Position numbers and translations under genes: made by a program. Below are positions 1-10,000 of a stretch of DNA of 23,337 nucleotides, in pieces. The stretch's first letter is position 1, and each line of letters begins with the position of its first letter. A model generated the notes under the pieces. The model had not been told where the DNA came from. It saw nothing but the letters and a program-made list of their open reading frames with translations, and did not search any database. The stretch comes from Heterotrichella gracilis (taxonomy: Eukaryota > Sar > Xanthophyceae > Tribonematales > Xanthonemataceae), in the NCBI GenBank assembly GCA_032358255.1, contig JAULBX010029203.1, forward strand, positions 1 through 23,337. The letters are read 5' to 3'.

Positions 1-738
1 TTTAGCTGTTCAATTCAGCTTATTTGATTCAAAACTGTAATAATCAAAACATATACGCTTTATTAACCAGTATATACAGTATATACCAGTATATGGCAGT
101 ATATGGCCCAAATTTATATGCATTCGCACAACCCTACTCATCCCATACTCAACTTTCCCCCCAAAGTTACATGTTATCCAGCATGGACATCCAGACTCGC
201 GAGGCGCAGAGTCTGCGTGCATATTCAACTTGCCAATCCGGGCAAGAGTGACAACGATTCACAGTTCCAATATATCATACATCCGATGTTCCTTACACGA
301 CAACAAGTGACTTATATACAATATTGTTCATTCCCATGTCCCTACTGGTCGAAACTGCTGAGGGTGATGGGAACAGGAAGAGCTGACCATGCACCAGCTC
401 TGACCCAGCGGCACAGCCATCACCGGACCAGGCCCAAAATGTACTAAGCCATGATTAAGCAGTAATGAGTAAGCTGCAGATCATGAAAAGAAATACTGTA
501 CAGTGCGGCAACAGTGCGTAGTATACTGGTAGGTAAACATATTCAACAATGTCTCTTCTCATCATATCACCCTGGAAACACCACTACATGTAGCCGCAGC
601 TGACTACATGTAGCTGCAGCTGACCATGATTGACACAAGTAGCATACATACAATTGCTGTGTCAGGTCCATTTGACGACATTCACCAACACCCCTTTGCA
701 GCCCCCATCCATGCCCCACTGCATTCACTATTCTATGC
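1..738. other. 3' flank of the plastid-protein gene, no gene seen
   Basis: No supported coding region. The left end is AT-rich and holds a run of short CAGTATAT-like units at about 67-107. At 584-626 a 20-bp unit built on CTACATGTAGC and GCAGCTGA occurs twice in tandem. Short open frames here have no recognisable protein character and no splice context. The stretch nearest 738 is the 3' untranslated or downstream region of the minus-strand gene that stops at 739. Confidence 0.5.
67..107. repeat. CAGTATAT short tandem repeat
   Basis: About four near-identical units of CAGTATAT, spaced 9-10 bp apart, seen directly in the sequence. No function inferred. Confidence 0.6.
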
Positions 739-2165
739 TCAATATCCAGCGTTGCGGATGGCTGGCATGAGGAAGGGGAGCACCACAATGGGGAAGAACA
801 TGAGCACCACAAAGCCCAGGTAGAACATGGATGTGTCCATGCCGCCGCTCAGAGACAGGCTTAGGAAGGATGCGCTCTTGTCATGCTCGCGGATCTGCAG
901 GCAGAAGGGCAGTGATGCTCAAGTACAGGTAAGGGCATACAACACTGTAGAAGCAAAGAACGCCCCTCTTGTCATGCTTGAGGATCTGCAGGCACAGCCT
1001 CAGTGACACTTAGGTAGGAGCATACAACACTGAACAGAGCTCTCCTTTGCCTCATGCGAAATGGCTGCTTCAAGCCGCGGCGGCACCAACCCTACACTCC
1101 TACTCCCAACATTCAAAGGACCTACAGATTCTGAGGTCCTCAAATTGTAGGTTTTTTAAATGTGGGAGTCAACAGTGCAGGTTGGTGCAGCCGCAGCTTG
1201 AAGCACCACATGATGACCATTGCCCGCTGAGCAACAGGCTGGGGGGATATGTACCCTCCCCTCGTGCTGATCTGCACACATGACCTAGTAAATCTTCATC
1301 AATATTCAGCTGACTGAACTATATGTCCTGAATCTATCCCCGTGCTTCTACCCTACTAAATACGGTAAAGCGCACAGTCATGGGCAACCCAGGCTACTTT
1401 GCCGTTCTCTCTGTCCACATCATTCACCTTAGCGCCTGAACCCTAAATCCTAAAAGCATGCTTGCACTGCCCATTTCATGTGTCCTACACATACCCTATA
1501 TGCACCCTAGTCATGTAAAATTCTTTTATTGCCAGCTCACCTCTTCCTCGGAAGCCATCCCAGGGGTCTTGGCCTTCTCCCTATCCTCATCGGTCACCTT
1601 GGAGCTTGATTTTGCGTGGGGCACAATGCGGGTGGCGCGTGTGGGTCGGGACCTGGACGCCAGCAGGGGGGTTGTGATCAGACTCGGTGCCCACTAGGGT
1701 TACGGGTTAGGGTTTAGGCATGAGAGACAATCTCCTGCCGGTGCCGATGCTTCACGGGTTCGACACCACTTTTTACAAGCCCATGTACTGTTCAATTCAA
1801 TCCAATCCAGGCTGATGCGTCAGGGGAAGAAGTTTGGCTACGTCTATTATCAACCCTCAGGCCACCACAAATGCACAGCTCACAATTCACAGGTCTTGAC
1901 CCCGTATTGAGGTGCAAGGGTTTGCTGAAGCTGGGTATGTGCCCAGGTCCATATTGGAGTAATTGAGAATGATAATCAGCTGCATTACAACCCTCACAAT
2001 ACACATGCCAAGAATATGCAGACACTCTCGGCTAATGGCAAGATCCAGCAAGTCAACCCACCTACGGACGATTGTGGGCAGAGCCCTGATGCCCACGGCG
2101 GTGCGTGGTCGAAGAGTGGTTGAGGTTGAAGCGCTGAGGGAAGACATTGCCGCCGTTGCTGCCAT
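739..2165 (-). CDS. Small plastid-targeted membrane protein candidate, 3 exons, 123 aa
   Basis: Model: exons 2062-2165, 1541-1652 and 739-894, minus strand. Phases agree at both junctions (2, then 0). Donors are GTGGGT and GTGAGC; acceptors end TCCAG and CTGCAG. Exon 1 starts MAATAAMSSLSASTS and is rich in Ala, Ser, Thr and Arg with no acidic residue for about 50 positions, which fits a chloroplast transit peptide. The middle is charged (TDEDREKAK, ASEEEIREHDK). Residues about 93-118 form one hydrophobic segment (FYLGFVVLMFFPIVVLPF) before a short tail ending RNAGY and a stop. I do not recognise the family; by composition it would be a small single-span thylakoid or envelope protein. None of the three exons reaches the length at which it stands out as an open frame. 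The start is the first Met of a good leader; a second Met lies six codons on. An exon 3 duplicate lies in intron 2. Confidence 0.65.
872..1033 (-). repeat. Tandem copy of the exon 3 acceptor region (plastid-protein gene)
   Basis: The segment around 872-948 and the segment 961-1033 are imperfect direct copies: both carry CTCTTGTCATGCT, GGATCTGCAGGCA and GCATACAACACTG in the same order, about 85-91 bp apart. The copied unit includes the start of exon 3 (IREHDK) and its CTGCAG acceptor, so the upstream copy is a second potential 3' splice site. Confidence 0.75.
1066..1205. repeat. Long imperfect inverted repeat (stem-loop) in intron 2
   Basis: The left arm begins TGCTTCAAGCCGCGGC and the right arm ends GCCGCAGCTTGAAGCA. 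Arms of roughly 65 nt pair imperfectly along their length: GCACCAACC with GGTTGGTGC, CTCCCAACATT with AAATGTGGGAG, ACCTACA with TGTAGGT, and a tight turn around GAGGTCCTC. The shape fits either a microRNA-type precursor or a small MITE-like element; no clear target-site duplication flanks it. Confidence 0.75.
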
Positions 2166-3955
2166 AGCTGCTGGGGTGGATGTAGAGGTTGCGTGGTTGG
2201 GAGGGGAACCTGAAGATACACATGTTGAAGTGAGCTTTAAATTTTTTAATAAGGGTCCAGTGACTCGTCATGACCGGTATCGGAATTGTGAAAGATATTT
2301 TGCCAATGGGAACCAGACCCAGATCATGATGGCCAATGTGATGAGCGGTTGAAAGCATGCCTAGTTTGCCCAAGAAACGAAGCACTCAGGCAACCTAATT
2401 CACTGAAATTAAACTGGTCATGGCTGCTTGGCGCGTAAGCGCAGGGGTGACTCTACTACTTCGCAACCGCCCGAGATCTCACCAACATCTCAGCACCGGT
2501 GATTCCCAAGTGCCGAGCGCGTTGGAAGAGCCGCTGCCACTTAAACCTGCTGCCTAGCGATGCTTTAAAGAAACAAGTGGCCCCAGCTGGCCAATCCACG
2601 AGAAGAAACAGCCAATAAGGAAGACAGTGTAGGCAAAGCCTGATGCTTCAAAATCCCTACTTTTTGACATCTAAAGGATGGCGGCAGATACCATCTGGGT
2701 GCAACCGCACGCCGCAGTGGCTTGTACCACTGGGTGTGCTCAGCGCTGTGATGCTTCGGCTGGTGCCGTTGCTGTGCAGGTTTCAAATTAGTTGACTCCA
2801 AAATCAAACCTTGTTCCGACACCAGTATCGCCCAAACTCCGAAACGCCCCAACGCCCATCATAAGCAGTATAATACCGACACCACCGCTATCGGTTACAT
2901 CAACAAAGACCAAGTCCTAGAAATCCAGTCGCAAAGGCGCTGAAACGGAGGTGCAGGTAACCGGTTACGCCGACCTGACCTTGACTAATCGCACCAGTCT
3001 GACTCATCACATGTTCTGAAGTCAAGCACGAGCACCGCTACGTCTGCACCCACGCAACAAAGCGGAAAATAAACCTGAGAAACACCCGAGTCTTTCAACG
3101 TAACACCTGATAGACCTTCGACCTCTAGACATTGGACACTGCCCCCAGGTCCCGCCATGAGTACCAAACCACGCCGCTCACTTACCAGGAGTTGATAGCA
3201 GATAGCTGAACGGTGTTGGTAGTAGTGGCGTAGGATCGAGGGTAAATTAATAACGCTTGGTGTCTCAATCGCTCTGGTAAAGTAGTGGTTGCCCCACCCA
3301 CCTTCCAAATGTGTGCAGGTTCGCCTAGCCTTCGCACACGCGCTGTCCCCGTCCCTTCACCTTGGTTTTTACCCTCCCAAGTGGCGTGTCCTCCCCGCCG
3401 CCCACTGTATTGCTGCCAGCATTACCATGCAGGTGCCTAATAGTTGCTGGGGCACTTGGGAGGAGCGTATGGGGGCACAAGAATCCACACAATACCGTCT
3501 GGCTGGGTGACAAGGGTTGCTTGTGGCGTGGCCCTTCTATACCATCACATGCCAAGGTGGGAGGTATCAAGCGAGCGGCATGCCTCATGCCCACAAGCAT
3601 CCTCTTGAAATTTAGGAGGAGGTTGCAAGTTACATATGCAAGCTGCAGCAACCTGCAGAATCATGTATTGCTAGTCTTGCAGCCATTTTGCCCACCATGG
3701 TATCTTCAAGTGCTCCGAATGCACCCGCAAAGCCCACTCAACAGTGCAAGCGTGCAAGACATACTGTCACTTCTAACCACCAAAGCCTAGTTCAGCACAC
3801 AGCGTCCAGCATTCTGTCTTCCAGCTCAAGCCCAGCCCAGCCGTCTGGCAACCCCTATCCCAGCCACCAGCAGCACGCTGCAGCAGCGTCAACCCTAGCT
3901 GACTTATGTGAACCCTAGACGCCAACCCACACCCTAGTACTGGACATGGGCTTGC
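2166..3955. other. Stretch without a supported gene
   Basis: This holds the 5' flank of the plastid-protein gene and then unassigned sequence up to the FCF2 3' flank. Two weak coding hints lie on the plus strand. An ATG at 2420 opens a 45-codon Arg- and Leu-rich frame resembling a mitochondrial presequence. An ATG at 3697 in a strong CCACCATGG context opens a Ser/Ala/Pro-rich frame to 3918. Neither connects convincingly to further exons, so I do not call a gene. No RNA gene or transposon protein was recognised. Confidence 0.45.
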
Positions 3956-3962
3956 CCAGCTG

Positions 3963-4106
3963 CTAGCGCATACTTCTTGATGGCACGCTTCTTGCCCCAC
4001 CTGCCAGGGCCTGTCACCACGTGCCCCGCCAGCAGCCTGTTGAACCCCTCCTTGCGGTTGCGCTGCACCTGGGCGTCCACCAAATGCTCCTGGACAGTGC
4101 TGCACT
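3963..4106 (-). pseudogene. Decayed tandem copy of the FCF2 terminal exon
   Basis: Directly downstream of the FCF2 stop, this segment repeats the last exon with many substitutions. On the minus strand it reads VQRNRKEGFNRLLAG and later GRWGKKRAIKK, against VQHSRKKRFNRLQAE and GRRGKKRATNN in the real exon. The reading frame is still open over the copied part and stops near 3940, but an in-frame TAG lies just upstream and no good acceptor is seen. A decayed duplicate is more likely than an alternative last exon. Confidence 0.75.
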
Positions 4107-4140
4107 AGCTTCCATCCAAGAGGTTGGTCAGAGGTGGCGC

Positions 4141-6098
4141 CTAGTGCTTGGGCTTGGGCTTGCGTCGCTGCTTGCGCTCGTTGTTGGTGGCGCGCTTCTT
4201 GCCCCGCCTGCCGGCAGCCATCTGCTCCGCCTGCAACCGGTTGAACCGCTTCTTGCGGCTGTGCTGCACCTCGGCATCAGCCAGCAGCTCCTCGGCCAGG
4301 GTGCGCTTGCGCTCCTTCTTGGTCAGGCGGCCTGCGGGAGGACGTGGCATGGTTAGGGACTACAATTGAAACCCTAATTCAGGGTTTCATTACACAATAC
4401 CTGCAGGAGGATGCGGCATGGTTGGGGGTTTAAGAACACTGAGCTGAACTACGGGGCAAAATCCTATCCAAGACCCAAAGGCGGTCTGAATTTTGGTATA
4501 AGAGTTGTCCATCTCCCACCAGCATTTAATTAGCTAGGTGCATGCATTCCAGTAATTCGGCCAGATCAGCAGCCAACCTCGTGCAGCCTACCCCAAACAC
4601 AACGGCATAAAAGGAAATCGCTGCAACCGCCACCACCGTCCCAGCCTGTAAATACATTGTGTTAGGGTTTAGGATTAAATTCGTACCCGAATGGAAGTCC
4701 GCTGCGCCCTCCACCACCGTGCCAACCTGGAAGTACTTTGGAAACTTGGTAGCCTCCCCGCCCTTGTAAAAGTGCTTGGGGTCGAAAACAGACCGCAGGC
4801 GAAGCAGGCGCAGGTCCCTTTTCACCTCATCGGTGACTTGGGTGGCGGGCATGTGGTACCACCGCTTGCCAGCTGTCTCGGGGCCCTGGGTCGCGCGTGT
4901 TGTGGCGCCTGGCGGCGCCTGCAAGCGGGAGCGATGCACAAGGTCAGAGGCGGTCGGTGAAGTTTTTGTGTGCTTTCTAGGGTTTAGGGTCTGTGTTTGG
5001 TGCGGTGGTGTTGCAGAGTGGCGTGGCGCAGGTGGGATCATGAGGGGTTGTGCAATGCAGGTGGGGTGGCATGTGTGTGTGTTGCTGCGGCTCAGCAATA
5101 GATTGGAATCATGGTTGTGGCACAACTGCCCGGAGGCATTGCCAATCCGTAACTTAAGGAAACATCACCGCCGCAACAACTACTCACACATGCAAATGCA
5201 CCTCCCTGGCTGGCTGCGCCATCAGTGATGGGCGCGTGCCACCCACTGCGTAACAGCCACTTACGGGGCTTGTACACTAGCCCCTAAAGCCTACAGCCGG
5301 CAAGGGTTGTCGACCTGCAACCTGCTGATGGTTGGTCTCGAACTGCCTACTCCTATTAGTCTCGAACTGCGCAGGTAGGCACAGCTGCGGCTCCCACTCC
5401 ACCTCACCAAGACCCTCCACCTCACCGAGACCCTCCACCAAACCCTAATCCCCCCTACATGCTACACTGCCTGGCGTAGCCTACCTTGCTGATGGTGGGT
5501 TTCGAGGTGCCTACTGCCAGCGGGTTGTCCCTCTCCAGGGCAGCCGAGTCAAGCTCCTCTGGGAGAGTCAGGCGTGGCTTCCACTCCACCTCCTCCTCCT
5601 CGTCACTTGAGCTGGATTCCTCCCCTTGGTGACCGGCAGCTGTGTGGTGGGGGGGCAGGGGTGGGAGGGTGGAGCAGGGATGGGAGGAGCAGGGCATGGT
5701 GGATAAGGGTGGGAGCGTGAGTAGAGCAGGCTTGGCAGGTGGGGGAGAGCAGAGCCCGGGGGGGGGTTGATGTGAAGGATGGGGCAGGGGCGTGGTGGTG
5801 AAGGGTGGGGTGCAGCGGGGTGGTGTGGAGGAGGGATGGAGGAGACACCACATTTCTGCATTGTGCAAGGTTTAAAGGATACACTTCCAGTCAATTTTCA
5901 ACAGCGGCAGCCACCATTGCTGTTCACCGTCAATACACAGCCACCTAAACCAAACCAACACTCAAAACGTTGCCATGCATCCACTCTCTCACTAAAACCA
6001 GGCCACTTGCAGTTTAGGAAACACTCACCTCTGTAAAGACCTCCACCCAGGTTTTGCAGCAGGGCGTCTGCCAGCTGCTCTAGCAGTGCCTGTGCCAT
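4141..6098 (-). CDS. FCF2: Fcf2-type pre-rRNA processing protein, 4 exons, 215 aa, complete
   Basis: Fcf2 proteins (DNTTIP2/TdIF2 relatives) are nucleolar factors for early 18S rRNA processing in the small-subunit processome. Model: exons 6029-6098, 5485-5639, 4687-4918 and 4141-4331, minus strand; phases 1, 0 and 1 agree at each junction and the sum is 216 codons. Residues 1-23 start MAQALLEQLADALL; residues 24-75 are acidic (SSSSDEEEE). The family core follows: WYHMPATQVT (95-104), VKRDLRLLRLR, DPKHFYK (121-127), FPKYFQVGTVVEG, and RLTKKERKRTLAEELLAD (154-171). A very basic tail ends RRKPKPKH, as expected of the family. FHSG joins RLTKK exactly where the family sequence continues, which confirms intron 3. 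Decayed copies of parts of exons 2, 3 and 4 lie nearby. The gene is divergent from the coiled-coil gene at 7005. Confidence 0.92.
4332..4427 (-). repeat. Duplicated acceptor region and telo-box palindrome in FCF2 intron 3
   Basis: CTGCGGGAGGACGTGGCATGG at the real acceptor (from 4332) recurs as CTGCAGGAGGATGCGGCATGG at 4401-4421, giving a second AG with no exon behind it. Between them, 4369-4389 is a short palindrome, GAAACCCT then AGGGTTTC, around a five-base centre; it contains the plant-type telomere motif. Confidence 0.65.
4610..4661 (-). repeat. Decayed copy of the FCF2 exon 3 3' end
   Basis: In intron 3, the minus strand reads MYLQAGTVVAVAAISF, against KYFQVGTVVEGAADFHS at the end of exon 3 (4688-4740). 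Similarity is clear at base level (CACCACCGTNCCANCCTG). The copied donor region is degenerate. Confidence 0.7.
5312..5408 (-). repeat. Decayed copy of FCF2 exon 2
   Basis: CTGCTGATGGTTGGTCTCGA and CTGCCTACTCC near 5321-5352 match the 3' part of exon 2 (TTGCTGATGGTGGGTTTCGA at 5486-5505, then GTGCCTACTGCC). GGCTCCCACTCCACCTC further right matches GGCTTCCACTCCACCTC near 5576. The copy sits in intron 2 and is followed by a short tandem repeat of CACCTCACCAAGACCCTC type (about 5396-5443). Confidence 0.6.
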
Positions 6099-7004
6099 AG
6101 AGGCAGAGGCGCAGTCACCCAAGTACAAGTACAACCCAGGCCCTTATACGCTCAGTAAGAAGCTGGTGAGATAAAGTGCTGACTGTGGTACTACCGTCTG
6201 TAGACTGGCAGAGTGCAAGTATGGTTTGGTATGGCAAGCAGGCAAACAGAGAAAGCTGGGCAGTGTCACAAGCGAGGTCTGCTAGTTGCTGCACACTATC
6301 AGCGTGATACGTGGGCTGCTTGTAGTGCTGGCAGCGATCAAAAGAACTAGAAGTATGCAACCCGTTAAGCGTTTTTCGTGTAAAGCTGTGTTTCTGGAGC
6401 ATGCATGCATATGCCGATGTGCAAGGGCCTGGAAACACCTAATCGAGGCTGCACTAAGGGGCTCTGAGACTTCGATCGGGAAGACTTGGCTTCTGAAACA
6501 GTGAACAACGTCAGCGAAATTTACATCACCGTGTAAAGTTGACAAGAAAGACGCCGCACATGAGGCGGCTTAGGCGGGGTCCAGGTGGGGGCTGCCACCG
6601 ATAAGGGCCGCCGACAATTGACCTGGTCAAACTCGCCACAAACCAACACAAACTCTTTTCTGTTTTGAAAATGACACTCAGTGCGTAGTGGTGCAGGAAT
6701 GGTCGTGGCTTAAGTGTTTTTGAAAACATCGTGGCCTGCATTGCAGCCTTAGCCAACCACTGCAGCGTGCACAACTCTGATTGGGGTGACCCAGCTGTCG
6801 TTGCGTCCCAGATTTCGAACACCTCACTACTTCTTTCAGCCACCAGCAGCCCTTGCGTCGTGTGGGTGTCACAAAGTCTCATTTCGTTCGTTCGTTGTAC
6901 GCTATTTTAGGTTCCTCATGGGCTTCGGGGTTTGCCAGCCAAACCTTGCACCCTAGACTCGAAGTCTAGACTCAAAACCTCTGGTATCAGCCAGGAAAGG
7001 AACG
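6099..7004. promoter_or_regulatory. Divergent intergenic spacer between FCF2 and the coiled-coil gene
   Basis: FCF2 starts at 6098 on the minus strand and the coiled-coil gene at 7005 on the plus strand, so this 906-bp spacer must hold both promoters and 5' untranslated regions. No confident TATA box or known operator was identified. TTCGTTCGTTCG occurs near 6884-6895 and an imperfect TATCAGCGTGATACG palindrome at about 6298-6312. Untranslated first exons cannot be excluded. The role is inferred from gene orientation only. Confidence 0.5.
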
Positions 7005-10000
7005 ATGGAGGTTGCACTACCAGACTCCTTCTGCGCCCTGCAGAACGTTCTCCATGGCCAGCTGGACGTATCTCAACAAATCAACGCGATGCGGATGGAT
7101 AGCCAAAGGAAATCTACTGGCGAGGTAACCCTGACAAAACTTGTCCACTAACGCTTCCCACCACGAGAGTAGTTAGGTAACAAGCGGTACAGCCAGCAGT
7201 AGCCCTGGCATAACTGGTCCCAGACAGTCCTGTCTTGACAGTCCTTGTGGACCCACTTCCATAAGTGCAACTTCTCAAGGGCAGTTTCCACTATTGCCAG
7301 GCGTTGACACTCCCAATTCCGGGGGAAAGTGGGTAAAACCTACTTACCAAGTTTTTAGTATCAGGGAGAAACAGTAACTACTCCAGCCTCACAGCTTCCT
7401 GAATCCCGTTTGGTGCCCTGCAGGCTTGGGATGCGCTCAGCAGGCACGCAGCAGACGCCAAGTTCAAGCTCTCCAGCACCAACCTGACCCTCGAGCTGTG
7501 GAAGCGCAAGGTGGCGGTCCTACAGGTGAAGTACGAGAGCGCCCTGGACGACGTTGACCATTTACAGAACCACCAGGTGGTTCTCAAGGCAGAGGTGGAC
7601 AGACTACACACTGTAGCCACCAGCCTGGCGCAACAGCTGCGAGCCGCTGAGGACAAGGGGTGCAGTGCCTCGGAGGCCTGTCAACAGCAGCAGGCCCAGC
7701 GGGTGGCAGTGGAGGAGCAGCTCGCACAGGTGCAAGCCCAGCTTCTGAAGACTGAGGGAAAGCTGCTCAAGGAAACAGAAGCCAAGGTCAGCGTCTCAGA
7801 TGAGCTGGCACAGTCGCAGCAGGAAGGGCAGCAGCTGCAGCAAACCCTCGCCAGGGTTTCTGAGGAGCTCGCACAGTTGCAGGTACGGCAGCGCTAGTGC
7901 ATGGATATTGGGCCACACTGGGACAGGACAGGGGTGGTCAGTGACAGGACTTCCCTGTTCTCTGTACTCAACTGCTTACTGTACTGCTGCACTAGAACCG
8001 CATTCGGGATTAAATCCACCATTTTTCATTGCCCTGCTACAGGACCAGCACCGCACCCTTGGCCAGACCCTCATTGAGGCGCAAGGGGAGGCCAGCCAGC
8101 TGACGCAGCAAACCAAGCAGCAGGCGGGTGAGTCTGCAGGATTCTCTTCCCTTTCTCACGACATTCTACTTCAGGCCCCATCTTTCTTGTAAACATTTGC
8201 ACCCTTTGTATATGTCAGGCGAGATCGAGCGCCTGAAGACCAAGCAAGCGCAGGCAGAGAAGGCTGCTTCTGCTGTCCAGGAGCGCGCAGAGCTTGCTGA
8301 ATGCAGGCTGCAGCAGCACACCCAGCTCCTAGAGGAGAGGCTCAAGTACGCAGACCAGCGCAGCCAGTTCAAGGATGACAACGTGCAGGAGTGCCGGAAG
8401 ATCCTGGATGAGACCTCGTCCTTCTCACAAAAGCTGCTGCGGGACCAGATGAAGGAGCTGCAGGAAACGCTTGCTGTGGAGAAGGCCAGGCGGTAGGGTT
8501 GTGCGGATACAAACCGGTTCATGCGCCATGGATACACCAATTCCTGATCCATCCCGATACATAAATATGGGAGGATTGCTGACATCAGCAATCATTTAAT
8601 CACAGGGAATGAGCATGGCCTCTTATTAGCACATTTTGAGTCGCACAAGCATCCAAAAACATGTGTAAAGACAGTGTACTTAATTCTGCAGGGATGAGGC
8701 GGAGCAGAAACTGTTCAACGCCAAGGAGGAGGCTGTGCAGGTCTCCAAGAAGCATGCAACAGAGCTGCTGCAGCTGGAAGCAAAGGTACGTGCTGCACAC
8801 ATGAGTAGTTGGCTGCAGAATCTCCTTCCTCCTGTCATTCATTGCTGTTAAGACAGGGTTAGCCTAAGCGCGAGGTTTACCCAGGCATGGGGCCAGGTTC
8901 ACCCAACCTGGGTTGAATTCTGGATTGTATACTCATCTTGTTTTGCACATTGTATACACTGCATTGTATACTCATTTAGATGTGTGCATTGTAAAATCTG
9001 CATTGCATACTCCTTTTATTTGTGTATTGCATACTCATCTACTTTTGTGGCTCTGCAGCTGGCCAGGAAGGTGAAGCACATCGGCACGCTTGAGGAGGCG
9101 GTCAAGGTGCAGGAGGCAAGGGACACACCCGCTCGCAAGGTGGGCCTCGGGGTCGAGTCCTGGAAACCTGGTACATGGGATCTTGCCATTGAGGCGCAGC
9201 GCTAGCCACACCATGCATTGAATAATGGCATGGATGTCCCTGTGGGAGGACATCATGCACAATAATTGCAAAAGCAGGGAATTATGAACATGGAAGGCAT
9301 GCATGCAGCTTTTGGCATCTGAATTATGCGATTTTTGGCTCCACTCAGGTGGCGGACGCCTTTGGCATCGTCAACTCCCTGGTGCACAGCTACCAGAGCC
9401 CGCAGCTGGGCCCGCAAGCCAGCTTCCCAAACAGCCCTGCGGTGCCCAACCACAGCCGGCTACCCGCTCCCCCAGCTGCCGCACCCAGCCTGCGCCACCC
9501 TGCCCCTCGCCGCCTGCCCCAGCAGGTCATTGAGGCCATCAAGGCGCCAGTACAGGCACAGAAGGTAAATAGTTTTAAATTGATGAGGAGATTAATATGG
9601 ACATTTTTGCTTTGAAAGCAAGACTTTTAATACTGATATTAGCAGGTGGTAAATAAAAAAGTTGGAAAACATTGGCGTGGACTTTACAAGTCTTGATCGC
9701 TTGCCCTTTAGTGCTAGATGTACCGCCCCAAATGCCGGTGGGGGAGTCAATGTCATACCATTGACATCTTCAGGTTTCCTTTGATTTGTTATGTCCCCGC
9801 TTGGGTGTTTTCCTGTGATCTGTAACATGGGGCCAGGAGCCCCGGGGCTGCTTTTGAGTCGCCACCATTTTAAATGTCCTTTCCTGAGGAGATTGGGAGA
9901 AATCAAGTTACTAAGGGAACTTGCTAAGTTCCCTTAATGGAACTTAGAGTTGAGTTATGTCAACTCACTTAAATGTCCTTTCCTTTCTCCCACAGAGCAC

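Noticed and set aside
3362-3790. Plus-strand 142-codon frame
   Set aside because: No family features, no convincing start, and no conserved motif; cannot be told from chance.
3688-3918. Plus-strand Ser/Ala-rich frame with a good start context at 3697
   Set aside because: Low complexity and no link to other exons; left as a hint only.
4691-5228. Plus-strand frames antisense to FCF2 exon 3
   Set aside because: The minus strand encodes the conserved Fcf2 core here, so these are shadows.
5455-5894. Minus-strand Pro/His/Ser-rich frames upstream of FCF2 exon 2
   Set aside because: The pyrimidine-rich part is intron sequence before a good CACAG acceptor; using it would break the phase match with exon 1.
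8043-8192. Reading through the intron after exon 3 in the coiled-coil gene
   Set aside because: The frame stops soon after, and the GTGAGT donor with a phase-matched acceptor at 8218 restores the coiled-coil frame.
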